Shown: piece by piece, positions 1 to 6,477 of the stretch
How the letters are laid out: every line of letters begins with the position of its first letter
How positions within the stretch are numbered: position 1 is the first letter of the stretch
From: JAHFRG01 sp036522275
GTDB taxonomy: Bacteria; Pseudomonadota; Gammaproteobacteria; Burkholderiales; JAHFRG01
Length of the DNA: 24,438 nt
Reading direction: 5' to 3'
NCBI GenBank assembly: GCA_036522275.1
Contig: DATDGC010000064.1
Location: forward strand, 1-24,438
Notes under the pieces: model-generated
What the model was told of the DNA's origin: nothing
The model's database searches: none
The model's input: the letters and a program-made list of their open reading frames with translations, nothing else
Program-made: the position numbers and the translations under genes

Positions 1-172
1 CGGCTCCGATACGCAACTCGTGGCGCCGGTCACGATCCGCAAAGGCGCAACCATCGCTGCCGGCACTACCGTGACCAAAGACGCACCCGCCGGCGAGCTC
101 ACGCTGTCGCGGGTCAAGCAGGTGTCAATCCGCGGTTGGAAGCGACCGGTTAAAAAGACAGGTAAGAAGTAA
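1..172 (+). CDS. glmU: GlmU C-terminal end (partial, runs off the left edge)
   Basis: The last 56 codons of a gene whose start lies outside the window, reading from base 2 to a TAA at 170-172. The residues GSDTQLVAPVTIRKGATI, then TTVTKD and LTLSR, then GWKRPVKK near the end, are typical of the left-handed beta-helix acetyltransferase domain and C-terminal tail of GlmU. That cytoplasmic bifunctional enzyme acetylates glucosamine-1-phosphate and then transfers UMP to give UDP-GlcNAc. The next complete gene is glmS, which makes glucosamine-6-phosphate for the same pathway, and this order is common in proteobacteria. The family assignment is from recognised residues and gene order; only the tail can be judged. 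Confidence 0.9.
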   Translation, partial: GSDTQLVAPVTIRKGATIAAGTTVTKDAPAGELTLSRVKQVSIRGWKRPVKKTGKK

Positions 173-174
173 AC

Positions 175-319
175 ATGAAGCCTTTGCAAAGCAAGTATTT
201 TGGCTTCAGACGAGGCGCGGCGAGTTTGGGCAGCGGAGCATACACGATAGTATGTGAGCAGCACAAACGAGCTGCAACGAAGTATCAAGGAAAAAAACGC
301 AGCTTTGCAAAGGCTTCAT
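175..319. repeat. 145-bp inverted-repeat element between glmU and glmS
   Basis: The sequence ATGAAGCCTTTGCAAAGC at 175-192 is the exact reverse complement of 302-319, giving perfect 18-bp terminal arms. The interior is also partly self-complementary around the centre (for example GAGCATACA near 236 against TATGTGAGC near 251). The right arm ends one base before the glmS start codon. The structure resembles a small non-autonomous element (MITE-like) or a repetitive extragenic palindrome. No open reading frame and no clear target-site duplication are visible. I see no other copy in this window. Confidence 0.75.
309..313 (+). promoter_or_regulatory. glmS ribosome binding site inside the inverted-repeat arm
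   Basis: AAAGG at 309-313 is the only plausible Shine-Dalgarno sequence for glmS, with 7 bases before the ATG at 321. It lies wholly in the right arm of the inverted repeat, so pairing of the two arms in mRNA would hide it. Whether this affects translation is inference. Confidence 0.5.
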
Positions 320-320
320 C

Positions 321-2144
321 ATGTGCGGGATAGTCGGCGCAATATCTCAGCGTGACGTGGTTCCTATACTGCTGGAGGGCCTGCGCCGTCTCGAATACCG
401 TGGTTACGACTCCGCGGGACTCGCTGTGGTGAACGGAGGCTTGAAGCGCATCCGCAGCGTGGGGCGTGTCGCTGAATTGAGCAATCAAGCACAAAAGCAA
501 AAAGTGCACGGGCAGCTGGGCATCGCGCACACGCGCTGGGCGACTCACGGTGCGCCGACTGAACGTAACGCCCATCCGCACGTAAGCGGCGGCACGCTGG
601 CAGTGGTGCATAACGGCATCATCGAAAATCACGAAGCGCTGCGGCAAAAACTGAAAGGGCTGGGCTACGAATTCACTTCCGACACCGATACCGAAGTCAT
701 CGCGCATTTGATTCATTTCCATTACCGCAAAAGCAAAGATTTGCTCGAGGCGACACGCCAAACGGTGGCGGAGCTTAGCGGTGCATACGCGATTGGCGTG
801 GTGGATTCCAGCGACCCGCAGCGCCTGGTGTGCGCGCGCAAAGGCAGCCCGCTTCTCCTGGGATTGGGCAGCAAGGAAAACTTTATTGCCTCAGACGTCT
901 CCGCGCTTCTGCCGGTCACGCGAAAAATAGTGTATCTCGAAGAAGGCGATATCGCGGACGTCGGCTTAACCGGCTACCGCGTCATTGATGCCAAAGGTAA
1001 TGCGGTGGAGCGCGCGGTGCATGTGAGCGAGTTGAATCCGGAAATGGCGGAACTCGGAAACTACCGTCACTTCATGGAGAAGGAAATCCACGAGCAGCCG
1101 CGCGCCATCGCCGATACCCTGGAAGGCGTCGGCGCTGCGATCACCCCGGAAATTTTTGGGCCGGGTGCGGCGGAAGCCCTGGCGCGCATCAAAAGCGTGC
1201 TGATTATCGCTTGCGGCACCAGCTACCACGCGGGCATGGTTGCCCGTTACTGGCTCGAGGGCCTTGCTGGAATTCCGTGCAATGTCGAAGTGGCGAGCGA
1301 GTACCGCTATCGCGACACCGTGCCCAGTCCCGATGTGCTGGTGATTACCATTTCCCAGTCAGGAGAGACTGCGGACACTTTGGCTGCGCTGAAGCACGCG
1401 AAAACGCTCGGCCAGCAGTATTCGCTTTGCATCTGCAACGTGCCGGAATCCGCGCTGCTGCGCGAATCAGGTTTGCGTTTCCTGACCCGCGCCGGGCCTG
1501 AAATCGGTGTGGCTTCCACCAAAGCGTTTACCACACAATTAACAGCACTGTTCCTGCTGGCGCTGGTACTGGCGAAGCTGCGCAAGCGAATCACACCTGC
1601 GCGCGAAGCGGAATGGGTCGCGGCTTTGCGCCATCTGCCCAATGCCGTTCAGCATGTGCTGGGGCTGGAAAAGCAGGTAGCGGCCTGGGCGGAAAAATTC
1701 GCGGCAAAGCATCATGCGCTGTTCCTCGGCCGCGGTATGCATTATCCGATTGCCATGGAAGGCGCGTTGAAGCTCAAGGAGATTTCCTACATCCATGCGG
1801 AAGCCTATCCTGCCGGGGAGCTCAAACATGGGCCGCTGGCGCTGGTGGATAGCGATATGCCTGTAGTGGCGATCGCACCCAACGATAAGCTCCTGGAAAA
1901 ACTCAAATCTAACCTGCAGGAAGTCCGAGCGCGCGGTGGTGAGCTTTATGTATTTGCCGATCTCGATACACACATTCAAGAAGCAGACAGCGTGCACGTC
2001 ATCCAATTGCAAGAACACGCTGGCTGGTTAAGTCCTATTCTGCATGTAGTGCCTTTGCAACTCCTCGCTTACCACGCCGCGCTCCAAAGGGGTACCGATG
2101 TAGATAAGCCGCGCAATCTCGCGAAGTCGGTGACGGTGGAGTAA
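321..2144 (+). CDS. glmS: Glutamine--fructose-6-phosphate aminotransferase (isomerizing)
   Basis: A 607-residue protein of normal length for GlmS, which converts fructose-6-phosphate and glutamine to glucosamine-6-phosphate in the cytoplasm, the first step to UDP-GlcNAc. The start MCGIVGA gives the catalytic N-terminal Cys of the class II glutaminase domain (about residues 1-225). Two SIS sugar-isomerase domains follow, with ACGTSYHAGM and SQSGETADT in the first and GRGMHYPIAMEGALKLKEIS then AGELKHGPLAL in the second. The protein ends in the conserved DKPRNLAKSVTVE. The ATG at 321 is fixed by the need for Cys at position 2. The gene directly follows glmU and may be cotranscribed with it across the inverted-repeat element. 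Its last 20 codons and downstream sequence recur in altered form at 10122-10236. Confidence 0.98.
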   Translation: MCGIVGAISQRDVVPILLEGLRRLEYRGYDSAGLAVVNGGLKRIRSVGRVAELSNQAQKQKVHGQLGIAHTRWATHGAPTERNAHPHVSGGTLAVVHNGIIENHEALRQKLKGLGYEFTSDTDTEVIAHLIHFHYRKSKDLLEATRQTVAELSGAYAIGVVDSSDPQRLVCARKGSPLLLGLGSKENFIASDVSALLPVTRKIVYLEEGDIADVGLTGYRVIDAKGNAVERAVHVSELNPEMAELGNYRHFMEKEIHEQPRAIADTLEGVGAAITPEIFGPGAAEALARIKSVLIIACGTSYHAGMVARYWLEGLAGIPCNVEVASEYRYRDTVPSPDVLVITISQSGETADTLAALKHAKTLGQQYSLCICNVPESALLRESGLRFLTRAGPEIGVASTKAFTTQLTALFLLALVLAKLRKRITPAREAEWVAALRHLPNAVQHVLGLEKQVAAWAEKFAAKHHALFLGRGMHYPIAMEGALKLKEISYIHAEAYPAGELKHGPLALVDSDMPVVAIAPNDKLLEKLKSNLQEVRARGGELYVFADLDTHIQEADSVHVIQLQEHAGWLSPILHVVPLQLLAYHAALQRGTDVDKPRNLAKSVTVE

Positions 2145-2164
2145 AATGACTTTTATCCTATTCA

Positions 2165-2309
2165 CTTCTGCTCCATGAAAATCACCCAGGACGTGCGCGA
2201 TTACGCAGCTCAAATTGGAGTCTCCGAAACCGAGGCCTTAGAGAAGGGAATGGCAGAGAAGGCTGTGGAGTTCATCAAAAAAGGCGGGGAGATTTATCGA
2301 AAGTCTTGA
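2165..2309 (+). pseudogene. thiC 3'-end fragment, copy A
   Basis: Starting 20 bases after glmS, the frame reads IHFCSM, then KITQDVRDYAAQIGV, then SETEALEKGMAEKAVEF, and ends IKKGGEIYRKS at a TGA (2307-2309). This matches the C-terminal end of phosphomethylpyrimidine synthase ThiC, including the last Cys of its Fe-S motif and the residues after it. Only about 47 codons are present, so it cannot be a functional ThiC. Translation from the internal ATG at 2175 would give a 44-residue peptide, but no good ribosome binding site precedes it. It is the first of several related fragments between the accessory genes. Confidence 0.8.
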
Positions 2310-2350
2310 AGCGTATTCACGCGCGGCGAGAGATTTGCAGTAACTCTTTA

Positions 2351-2397
2351 TTAAAGAAATCTTTAAAACGCTCGCGCTGTATTAAAGAGGTCTTTAA
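2351..2397. promoter_or_regulatory. Two tandem palindromes upstream of vapBC, probable operators
   Basis: Two 16-bp palindromes share the pattern TTAAAGANNTCTTTAA, at 2351-2366 (centre AA) and 2382-2397 (centre GG). Their centres are 31 bp apart, close to three helical turns, so bound dimers would lie on the same DNA face. They sit about 90-135 bp upstream of the vapB start. VapB antitoxins commonly repress their own operons with VapC, which fits, but binding by this VapB is inference. An upstream or unrelated regulator could also use the site. Confidence 0.55.
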
Positions 2398-2440
2398 ATC
2401 ACCATATCGGTGGCGCAGCCTCTTTTCTTTTGTTCTGTAA

Positions 2441-2468
2441 TGTGTAACAATTACAAAGGTTATACACA
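2441..2468. promoter_or_regulatory. Inverted repeat just upstream of vapB
   Basis: TGTGTAAC at 2441-2448 and GTTATACACA at 2459-2468 form an imperfect inverted repeat ending 18 bp before the vapB start, a usual place for an operator or promoter overlap. AAAGGA at 2475-2480 is the vapB ribosome binding site and supports the GTG start at 2487. Confidence 0.4.
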
Positions 2469-2486
2469 TTAATTAAAGGAACCTTC

Positions 2487-2696
2487 GTGCGCACCAATAT
2501 AGACATAGACGACAAGTTGCTCCGGGATGTAATGAAAGGTTTGCGCATCAGGACCAAGCGCGAAGCGGTTCATGAGGGCCTCGCCTCGCTCAAGCGCCGG
2601 CTGGCTTACCGGCGGTTGCTCGACCTCGGCGGTAAACTCAGGTGGCGGGGCGATCTCGACGCCATGCGGCTTGACAAGGCGCCGCGCGGCAAGTGA
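2487..2696 (+). CDS. vapB: VapB-family antitoxin
   Basis: A 69-residue protein beginning MRTNIDIDDKLL, the N-terminal ribbon of VapB antitoxins that bind DNA and neutralise a PIN-domain RNase. A helix containing TKREAVHEGLASL follows, then the C-terminal toxin-wrapping segment with GKLRWRGDLDAMR, typical of this subgroup. The start is GTG at 2487, supported by AAAGGA six bases upstream. Its TGA overlaps the GTG of vapC (2693-2696), so the pair is probably translationally coupled. Two palindromic regions upstream suit autoregulation. Thirteen kilobases of similar modules suggest the pair belongs to an accessory island. Confidence 0.92.
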   Translation: MRTNIDIDDKLLRDVMKGLRIRTKREAVHEGLASLKRRLAYRRLLDLGGKLRWRGDLDAMRLDKAPRGK

Positions 2697-3088
2697 TTGT
2701 CGTTGACGCGTCCGTTTGGATTGATCACTTCAACGGCACCGATAATCCACCGCGACGGCTGCTGGTCAGGCTCTTGCAGGACGAAGCGGAACTTCTTGTC
2801 GGCGATCTGATACTCCAGGAAGTGCTGCAAGGTTTTGACCGTGACGATTATTACCGGCAAGCGCTTGAGGCCCTTTCCGAGTTGCCTTGGATGAGCGTAC
2901 TTACGCCCGAGCGTGCTGTCATGGCTGCACAAAACTACCGGCGGCTGCGGCGTTTGGGCGCTACCGTACGCAAATCAAGCGACGCGGCGATTGCCACGTT
3001 CTGCATCGCCGAAAGACACGTCCTGCTTCACAACGACCGCGACTTCGATCCCTTCGAGAAACACCTGGGGCTGCGGGTGCTCCGATAA
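2693..3088 (+). CDS. vapC: VapC-family PIN-domain RNase toxin
   Basis: A 131-residue PIN-domain protein of normal VapC length. The acidic residues expected to bind metal are visible: Asp5 in VDASVWID, Glu43 in LILQEVL, Asp97 in KSSDAAIATFC and Asp115 in HNDRDFDPF. VapC toxins cut tRNA or rRNA in the cytoplasm when not bound by VapB. The GTG start shares four bases with the vapB stop. The catalytic set is complete, so activity is likely. Part of the gene (2858-2988) is duplicated without gaps at 12833-12963, where it is fused to another gene fragment. Confidence 0.92.
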   Translation: MIVVDASVWIDHFNGTDNPPRRLLVRLLQDEAELLVGDLILQEVLQGFDRDDYYRQALEALSELPWMSVLTPERAVMAAQNYRRLRRLGATVRKSSDAAIATFCIAERHVLLHNDRDFDPFEKHLGLRVLR

Positions 3089-3178
3089 AGGGAGGGGAAA
3101 GCAGTAGAATTCCGGCAGGCGGGTGCTGAAGTGTATCGAAAACTCTGAACGAAACATAAGTCCCGCCCACGGGCGGTG
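3089..3178 (+). pseudogene. thiC 3'-end fragment, copy B
   Basis: Immediately after the vapC stop, the frame at 3101-3148 reads AVEFRQAGAEVYRKL and ends in TGA. The following bases, ACGAAACATAAGTCCCGCCC, are also shared with copy G at 13121-13140 apart from a few substitutions. CCGCCC and GGGCGG in 3164-3177 could form a GC-rich stem, but no T-run follows. Upstream bases (GGGAGGGGAAA) resemble the ATGGAGGAAAAA of copy G, so the fragment probably begins at the vapC stop. Confidence 0.75.
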
Positions 3179-3469
3179 TGTGGCGCTGCAACCAGAACAA
3201 CAAGCCCGGGGTTTGCCCAAGCTGGATGGGGCGCGGCTCATATCCTGTCGGCCTCATGCACTGCATGTTGTCTCCGAACGGCCATCAGCATTTTAGGAAC
3301 GCAATAGTCACCTCACACTCTGCACGTATGCATACAAGGTCATTTATGCCCCGAATCTTTGATTACCGCGTCGTTCTTGTTACTGGATAGAATAAATTCA
3401 CGGCAATGCAATAAACTTATTTAGAATAATGGGGTCACATTTTCAATCCATCTCCTACTGGAGGCACGT
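3179..3469. other. Noncoding interval upstream of the cytochrome gene
   Basis: I see no convincing gene here. One open frame (3178-3390) has no ribosome binding site and no recognisable sequence. The segment turns AT-rich from about 3390. The GGAGG at 3460-3464 belongs to the cytochrome gene that starts at 3470. Confidence 0.5.
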
Positions 3470-4858
3470 ATGAGGAAGTGGCGTAACTGGAGTCAGTGCT
3501 GTAGGAGTGCATCGTCCCTCGCAGTCTGGTGTGCCATGGCGGGCGCTCTGTCGGCGCTCCCGGCCTGCAAGGCGCCGCCATCCTCTCCGGTCGATCTTGT
3601 CTCCAAGGGGAAAGAAATTTTCTTTAACGAGACCTTCAACGGCAATGGCAGAACCTGCGGGACCTGTCACCGGGCGGAGGCGAACTTCACGATCAACCCC
3701 TCCTTCATCGCGACGCTGCCGGCTAACGATCCCCTCTTTGTCGCCGAATTCAACCCGGACCTGAAAAAGAATTTCGAGAACCCGAAGCTGATGCGCCAGT
3801 TCGGCCTGATCCTGGAGAATCTGGATGGGTTCGGCGACTTGGAAAACAAGTTTGTCATGCGCGGGGTGCCGCATGTGCTCGCGCTGCGGACGTCTGTGAA
3901 CAGTCCCCAGGGTCCGCGGACCGGATGGTCCGGTGATGGCGCGCCCGGCGACGGCTCACTTCGCTCCTTCGCCACCGGTGCCGTCATCCAGCATTTCACC
4001 AAAACCTTGAATCGCGTCGCCGGGGTGGATTTTCGGCTTCCGACCGAGGATGAATTGGATGCCCTTGAGGCCTTTCAGCTCTCGCTGGGACGCCAGCAGG
4101 ACCTGACCTTGCCGCTGCCGCTCAAAGGCATTGTCCCGAAGCGCGGGCAGGAAATCTTCCTGGATAACAAGCTCGGCAAATGCAATCTCTGTCATGTGAA
4201 TGCCGGGGCGACGGCGAATTTGGGCGGCGGAAATATCGGGAATGCCAACTTTAATACCGGCGTCGAAGATCTTCCCGACCAGCCGGCCGATCTCAGCGGC
4301 GAGCGGAACCCCCCTGACGACGGGTTCGGCAGGCCGGGCGACGGCACCTTCAACGTCCCTCCGTTGGTGGAAGCAGCCGACACAGGTCCATTCTTTCACA
4401 ACAATGCCATTCAAACCATCGAGGGGGCGGTGGGATTCTACGACGGCGCATCGTTCAACAATTCACCCGCGGGACAGTTGCTGGCCCAAGCCGATCCCAA
4501 TGGCGCGGGCATCGAGCTGGACGGCACCCAGATTGTGGCCGTGGCTGCGTTTCTCCGTGTCCTCAATGCCCTTGAGAATATTCGGCAGAGTGTCGAGCTC
4601 CTGGAGTCCAGTGACAAGAAGGGGTTCGCCGAACGCAAAGAGGCTAGAGAACTCCTCAAGCAAGCCGTAATCGAGACGCGAGACAGTATCAAAGTCCTGG
4701 ACGGCGCAGGACTCCATCCCGAGGCGGTCGCCCATTTGAAGAACGCCAAGAAGCTGGTGGAGAAGGCGGTCCGCAGTTTCTTCAGTCGGCACGCTCTGAC
4801 CAAGGAGGCCATTGATGAGCAACGGAAAGCGCGTGCGCAACTCACCGAGGCATCCTGA
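3470..4858 (+). CDS. Di-heme c-type cytochrome lipoprotein, cytochrome c peroxidase/MauG-like
   Basis: A 462-residue exported protein with two heme c attachment motifs, CGTCH at residues 63-67 and CNLCH at 238-242. The N-terminus has a basic-hydrophobic signal ending in LPAC (Cys33), a lipobox, so it is probably a periplasmic lipoprotein. The spacing of the two hemes and segments such as MRGVPHVLALRTS, GWSGDGAPGDGS and TFNVPPLVEAADTGPFFHN resemble the di-heme cytochrome c peroxidase/MauG superfamily, which reduces peroxide or oxidises partner proteins. The last 100 residues (from ALENIRQSVELLESS) are charged and helical and are not part of the usual peroxidase core. GGAGG lies six bases upstream of the ATG. 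The next gene encodes a small exported protein 48 bp downstream, probably in the same operon. Confidence 0.8.
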   Translation: MRKWRNWSQCCRSASSLAVWCAMAGALSALPACKAPPSSPVDLVSKGKEIFFNETFNGNGRTCGTCHRAEANFTINPSFIATLPANDPLFVAEFNPDLKKNFENPKLMRQFGLILENLDGFGDLENKFVMRGVPHVLALRTSVNSPQGPRTGWSGDGAPGDGSLRSFATGAVIQHFTKTLNRVAGVDFRLPTEDELDALEAFQLSLGRQQDLTLPLPLKGIVPKRGQEIFLDNKLGKCNLCHVNAGATANLGGGNIGNANFNTGVEDLPDQPADLSGERNPPDDGFGRPGDGTFNVPPLVEAADTGPFFHNNAIQTIEGAVGFYDGASFNNSPAGQLLAQADPNGAGIELDGTQIVAVAAFLRVLNALENIRQSVELLESSDKKGFAERKEARELLKQAVIETRDSIKVLDGAGLHPEAVAHLKNAKKLVEKAVRSFFSRHALTKEAIDEQRKARAQLTEAS

Positions 4859-4906
4859 GCGCGGCCCGTGCGTAACGGCCGATCAGGAAATGGAAGGAGG
4901 ACAGCT

Positions 4907-5290
4907 ATGTTGAACCGCTACCTGGGACTGGCGATCGTGGTTGTGGCGCTGGGAAGCACCCTTGACGCCTTTGGGCAGGAGGCGACTGAAATATACATTC
5001 CTATCGGACAGTCTCCCGGGCTGTCGAATAAGTTGAGTCTGATCGGAACCCTTGAGTCGGTGGATCAGAAAAAGGGAATGGTGACCGTCTCGATTCTGTC
5101 GGGCGCACGGACGGTCGGGATCACGGACCGGACGCTGATCTGGTTGGACCGGAGCCTGCAGAAACAACCGAATCAGAAAGGCGCAATCAGTGATCTGCAG
5201 CAGGGCCGTAAGGTCGAGATCAAGCTTCGCAAGGGCGAACCGAAAGAGGTCGCCGAATGGATCAAAGTCCAGATTGTTGAAGTAAAGTAG
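4907..5290 (+). CDS. Small exported protein of unknown function
   Basis: A 127-residue protein with a clear signal peptide, MLNRYLGLAIVVVALGS, and probable cleavage after DAFGQ or nearby. The mature part (IGTLESVDQKKGMVTVSI, then GARTVGITDRTLIWLD, then a basic C-terminus) looks like a small beta-barrel domain, but I do not recognise a named family. The ATG at 4907 is chosen because AAGGAGG stands six bases upstream; an in-frame upstream start would add residues before the signal peptide. It lies 48 bp after the cytochrome gene, same strand, so a shared periplasmic role such as electron transfer or assembly is possible but unproven. Confidence 0.75.
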   Translation: MLNRYLGLAIVVVALGSTLDAFGQEATEIYIPIGQSPGLSNKLSLIGTLESVDQKKGMVTVSILSGARTVGITDRTLIWLDRSLQKQPNQKGAISDLQQGRKVEIKLRKGEPKEVAEWIKVQIVEVK

Positions 5291-5602
5291 AGTGGGCAAA
5301 AGCGAAGAGTTGTCCACCAATTATTGAACCTGGTACGCCTGACAAGCCGTTCGAGCAGACGCTTACTTCGTTCGTGCTGCTCACCCTCCATCGTTAGTGC
5401 AAATATTCGCGCAGAAGTAGCCGGACCAGCCGGTACGGCTGATCGTGCTCTTCGCGCGCGGCGTGCTCAAAGCGATAAGAAGACCCCGGCGAGAAGAGAA
5501 GAATCCTTAAGAAAAGCCCTTGCCCGCGGCATGGAGGAAAAAGCGCGAGCGATTGAGCGGCTGGTACCGCGAAAACTTGCCTTGACCGTCGACTTCAAAG
5601 AA
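5291..5602. other. Noncoding interval with a thiC-like scar
   Basis: No convincing gene. An open frame runs through 5324-5668 but has no recognisable domain and overlaps the next antitoxin. The interval carries thiC fragment C and ends at the operator-like palindrome of the next TA module. Confidence 0.45.
5512..5550 (+). pseudogene. thiC 3'-end fragment, copy C (short)
   Basis: The 21 bases at 5525-5545 are identical to 13055-13075 in copy G (start CGCGGCATGG, end AAAAAGCG), and the frame reads ALARGMEEKA as in the ThiC tail. The similarity stops soon on both sides, so this is the weakest copy except for the context: it again lies directly upstream of a TA module. Confidence 0.55.
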
Positions 5603-5620
5603 GTTACACTAAAGTGTCAC
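5603..5620. promoter_or_regulatory. Palindromic operator candidate upstream of the Phd/RelE module
   Basis: GTTACACTAAAGTGTCAC is an 18-bp palindrome with one mismatched pair, ending 28 bp before the antitoxin start, in an AT-rich promoter-like stretch. Phd/YefM antitoxins typically bind such sites to repress their operon; binding here is inferred. Confidence 0.5.
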
Positions 5621-5648
5621 TTTATTATTATTACTGCGCGAGTGGACT

Positions 5649-5924
5649 ATGCGTTTGGTGGGCGTTAAGGAACTGAAACAGGAAACGATGAAACTGCTCA
5701 AAGAGACTGAAAAGGGCGATATCATCATCACGGCTCACGGCAAGCCGAAAGCCGTCCTCCAGCACATGACGGAAAAGGACCTGAGCGATTACCTAATTGA
5801 GCACGATCCGGGGTTCAAGACCAAAATCGAATCGGCGTATGCCGACTATCTGGTCCATGGGGGCATCAGCGGCGAGGCCCTGCTGGTCAAGTTGAAACGG
5901 AAACGTGCCGCGCGCAAAGTTTAG
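5649..5924 (+). CDS. Phd/YefM-family antitoxin
   Basis: A 91-residue protein starting MRLVGVKELKQETMKLLKE, followed by GDIIITAHGKPKAVLQ, the Phd/YefM N-terminal DNA-binding fold. The C-terminal half, expected to wrap the toxin, is charged and ends RKRAARKV. It overlaps the downstream toxin gene by 20 bases. The palindrome at 5603-5620 is a natural operator. No strong ribosome binding site is seen before the ATG, so the precise start has some doubt, but the domain begins at once. Confidence 0.85.
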   Translation: MRLVGVKELKQETMKLLKETEKGDIIITAHGKPKAVLQHMTEKDLSDYLIEHDPGFKTKIESAYADYLVHGGISGEALLVKLKRKRAARKV

Positions 5925-6198
5925 GGTTGTTTACAGTGCAGCGGCCCAAGCGGACCTGGAACGGCTTGATCCTGAAGACGCCATCCAGGTAGTCACTGAT
6001 GCGACGACGTATCTGTCGACCTCGCCTCTTCCCATCGGCAAGACCAGACTCAAGCGCCTGAGCGGCTTTACACCAGCGCTGTACCGCCTTCGCAGCGGAG
6101 ATTTTCGGGCGTACTACAGAATTTGCGGCGGCGAGGTCGTCATATTGCGGGTTACCGACCGGAAAGACGCCGAGAAGCTTCTGAAGCGGCTCCGCTAA
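5905..6198 (+). CDS. RelE/ParE-family toxin
   Basis: A 97-residue RelE/ParE superfamily protein. The features are FRVVYSAAAQADLERLD at the N-terminus, KRLSGFTPALYRLRSGDFRA in the middle, and YYRICGGEVVILRVTDRKDA near the end, the pattern of RelE-type mRNA interferases. The start GTG at 5905 lies within the antitoxin gene (20-base overlap), so translation is probably coupled. It is not possible to say from sequence alone whether this acts as a ribosome-dependent RNase (RelE) or a gyrase inhibitor (ParE). The basic residues and the YYR segment favour RelE. Confidence 0.88.
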   Translation: MPRAKFRVVYSAAAQADLERLDPEDAIQVVTDATTYLSTSPLPIGKTRLKRLSGFTPALYRLRSGDFRAYYRICGGEVVILRVTDRKDAEKLLKRLR

Positions 6199-6204
6199 AT
6201 TGCA

Positions 6205-6350
6205 CTCACTTCCGTCACCTGACTACGCCGCGCAGATCGGGATTTCCGAAACCAAGGTGCTGGAGCGCGGCATGGAGGAAAAACGGCAGAATTCCGGCAG
6301 GCGGGTACTGAGGTGTATCGAAAAGTCTGAACGAAACACGGAATCCTGCC
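6205..6350 (+). pseudogene. thiC 3'-end fragment, copy D
   Basis: Right after the relE stop, the sequence reads DYAAQIGISETKVLERGMEE (6220-6285), which matches the ThiC tail. It then has a one-base deletion relative to copy G but continues as AGAATTCCGGCAGGCGGGTA through a TGA at 6328-6330 and the shared ACGAAACAC after it. An internal deletion of about 20 bases is also seen near 6215. It is therefore a decayed fragment. Confidence 0.78.
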
Positions 6351-6477
6351 CGACTTCCCTGACCGGGCGACGATCCGAATCACATCCCCGGCGGCCTACT
6401 GCGCCTAACGGTGGAGTTGAGTGGCACGCTTTGCGGCGGCCATCTCAAACGACCGCTTAGACACCGCGTTCGCGGGC

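Noticed and set aside
173..320. glmS ribozyme/riboswitch
   Set aside because: The glmS ribozyme is known mainly from Gram-positive bacteria. The sequence here is explained by the inverted repeat and shows no ribozyme core I can recognise.
3178..3390. A 70-residue open frame
   Set aside because: No ribosome binding site, no recognisable domain, and it begins inside the thiC copy B scar.
5324..5668. A 114-residue open frame
   Set aside because: It overlaps the antitoxin start and an operator-like palindrome and contains a thiC scar; not a likely gene.
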